NCBI GenBank assembly: GCA_910578075.1 | Contig: CAJTPK010000016.1 | Coordinates: 1-64,000, forward strand | Direction: 5' to 3' | Length of the DNA: 64,000 nucleotides | DNA from: an uncultured Muribaculaceae bacterium | GTDB taxonomy: Bacteria > Bacteroidota > Bacteroidia > Bacteroidales > Muribaculaceae | Part shown: piece after piece, positions 63,302 to 64,000 of the stretch | How the letters are laid out: the number at the start of each line of letters is the position of its first letter | Position numbering within the stretch: the stretch's first letter is position 1 | The notes under the pieces: model-generated | What the model saw: the letters and a program-made list of their open reading frames with translations, nothing else | Database searches by the model: none | Told to the model about the DNA's origin: nothing | Translations under genes and position numbers: made by a program

Positions 63302-64000
63302 TTACTTGTCAGCGATCGCATCTTTCAATGCTTCGAGAACATAGTCAATCTGTTGGTCGGTCATGTCGGAAGAGAGGGAAAAGCGGATCCTTTCTCCACC
63401 TTCAGGTACTGTGGGACGGCGTATGGGTAGTGCATCAATACCTTTCAATGAGAGACGGGTCGCGACTTTAAGTGCTTCCGATGCATCACCTATAAGGAAC
63501 GGGACAATGTGCGAACGGGAGTCAATGGGTTTCCCCGATATTTTTTCAAGTTCCTCTCTGAATCTACGTGATATCTGGTCGAGATGTTCCCTCTCTTTTG
63601 TCATTCTCAGCATGTTTATGATCATGAAATGTGACCATGCCGCGTTTACCGGAGGAAGTGCTGTGGAGAATATGAAACTACGTGAACAATTCACAAAATA
63701 TTCTTTCAGAATCGGATGTGTCGCCACAAATGCTCCTGAAGATGCCGCTGCTTTGCCCAAAGTGCCGACAAGGATATCAATCTGATCTATGACGCCGGTC
63801 TCTTCCGCCACACCGAGTCCCTGCCTTCCTCTTGTGCCGAATGCATGTGCCTCGTCAACATAAAGTATCATCTCCGGATAATCTTTCTTTAAGTCGACGA
63901 TTTCTTTAAGCGGAGCTATGTCGCCATCCATGCTGTAGACAGATTCAAGCGCCACTATGCATCTTTTGTCACGATTCTTTTCAAGCAGCATAAGAAGGGA
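63302..64000 (-). CDS. bioF: 8-amino-7-oxononanoate synthase, C-terminal part (runs off the window)
   Basis: About 233 codons of a PLP-dependent alpha-oxoamine synthase. ALESVYSMDGDIAPL and YVDEAHAFGTRG, where the Asp contacts PLP and the His is near it, are followed by ILVGTLGKAAASSGAF with the Schiff-base lysine in GTLGK. The frame is open to the window edge; an ATG at 63991 is internal. It makes 8-amino-7-oxononanoate from pimeloyl-ACP and alanine, the step after the BioG-BioC fusion in the same operon. Confidence 0.93.
   Translation of the reverse strand, partial: SLLMLLEKNRDKRCIVALESVYSMDGDIAPLKEIVDLKKDYPEMILYVDEAHAFGTRGRQGLGVAEETGVIDQIDILVGTLGKAAASSGAFVATHPILKEYFVNCSRSFIFSTALPPVNAAWSHFMIINMLRMTKEREHLDQISRRFREELEKISGKPIDSRSHIVPFLIGDASEALKVATRLSLKGIDALPIRRPTVPEGGERIRFSLSSDMTDQQIDYVLEALKDAIADK

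Overview
The window looks like the chromosome of a gut Bacteroidales bacterium. It carries a SusC/SusD pair behind a SusR-type membrane regulator, repeated promoters of the form TTTG-N18-20-TAnnTTTG, mostly no Shine-Dalgarno sequence, an Rpn/PD-(D/E)XK family gene, a split LysO exporter and a BioG-BioC fusion. A Muribaculaceae-like origin is plausible, but that is inference; no rRNA is present to test it.

Layout. 0-1.7 kb: an ATPase plus RloB pair (AbiL/RloAB-like defence), RloB being short. 2.2-11.5 kb: housekeeping genes (hisS, a DUF3843 protein, a histidine acid phosphatase, a Dpm1-like glycosyltransferase, a DUF2156 protein, lysC, engB, a GtrA protein, rpiB, folB) and two tandem tRNA-Arg(ACG). 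11.5-13.5 kb: kup. 13.6-26.2 kb: a polysaccharide utilisation locus (SusR-like regulator, SusC, SusD, GH2 beta-galactosidase, GH63-like lipoprotein) with a two-gene lysine exporter between SusD and the GH2 gene. 26.3-28.5 kb: an Rpn gene, a secreted protein, a perfect 32-bp palindrome and a deletion remnant of a second Rpn gene.

28.5-48.9 kb, all on the minus strand, is an exopolysaccharide or capsule locus interleaved with defence genes. Its upstream end has a consensus promoter, a leader hairpin and a fusion of a degenerate tyrosine-recombinase fold with a NusG-like antiterminator. Next come an HNH-ATPase-DUF4435 operon (PARIS-like with an added HNH protein), an XRE/AbiEii-remnant/nucleotidyltransferase cluster, a Wzx flippase, glycosyltransferases, a Wzy polymerase and an acetyltransferase. 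After these lie a MntA-HepT pair, a 1225-residue protein with a degenerate NTPase-like region, and a DUF1972 glycosyltransferase. Three polysaccharide genes (two GT4 genes and wzy) are each split by one-base indels, two of them in 7-base homopolymers.

48.9-49.7 kb is non-coding and built of nested inverted repeats. 49.8-64 kb holds a metallophosphoesterase/beta-propeller protein, a nitroreductase, a small helical protein, a MacAB-TolC-like exporter operon, a GntR-controlled ABC operon with its operator and promoter, rfbA, and a biotin operon (bioGC fusion, partial bioF). The strongest candidates for new biology are the HNH-ATPase-DUF4435 operon, the recombinase-NusG fusion with its leader, the 1225-residue protein beside MntA-HepT, and the nested palindromic element.
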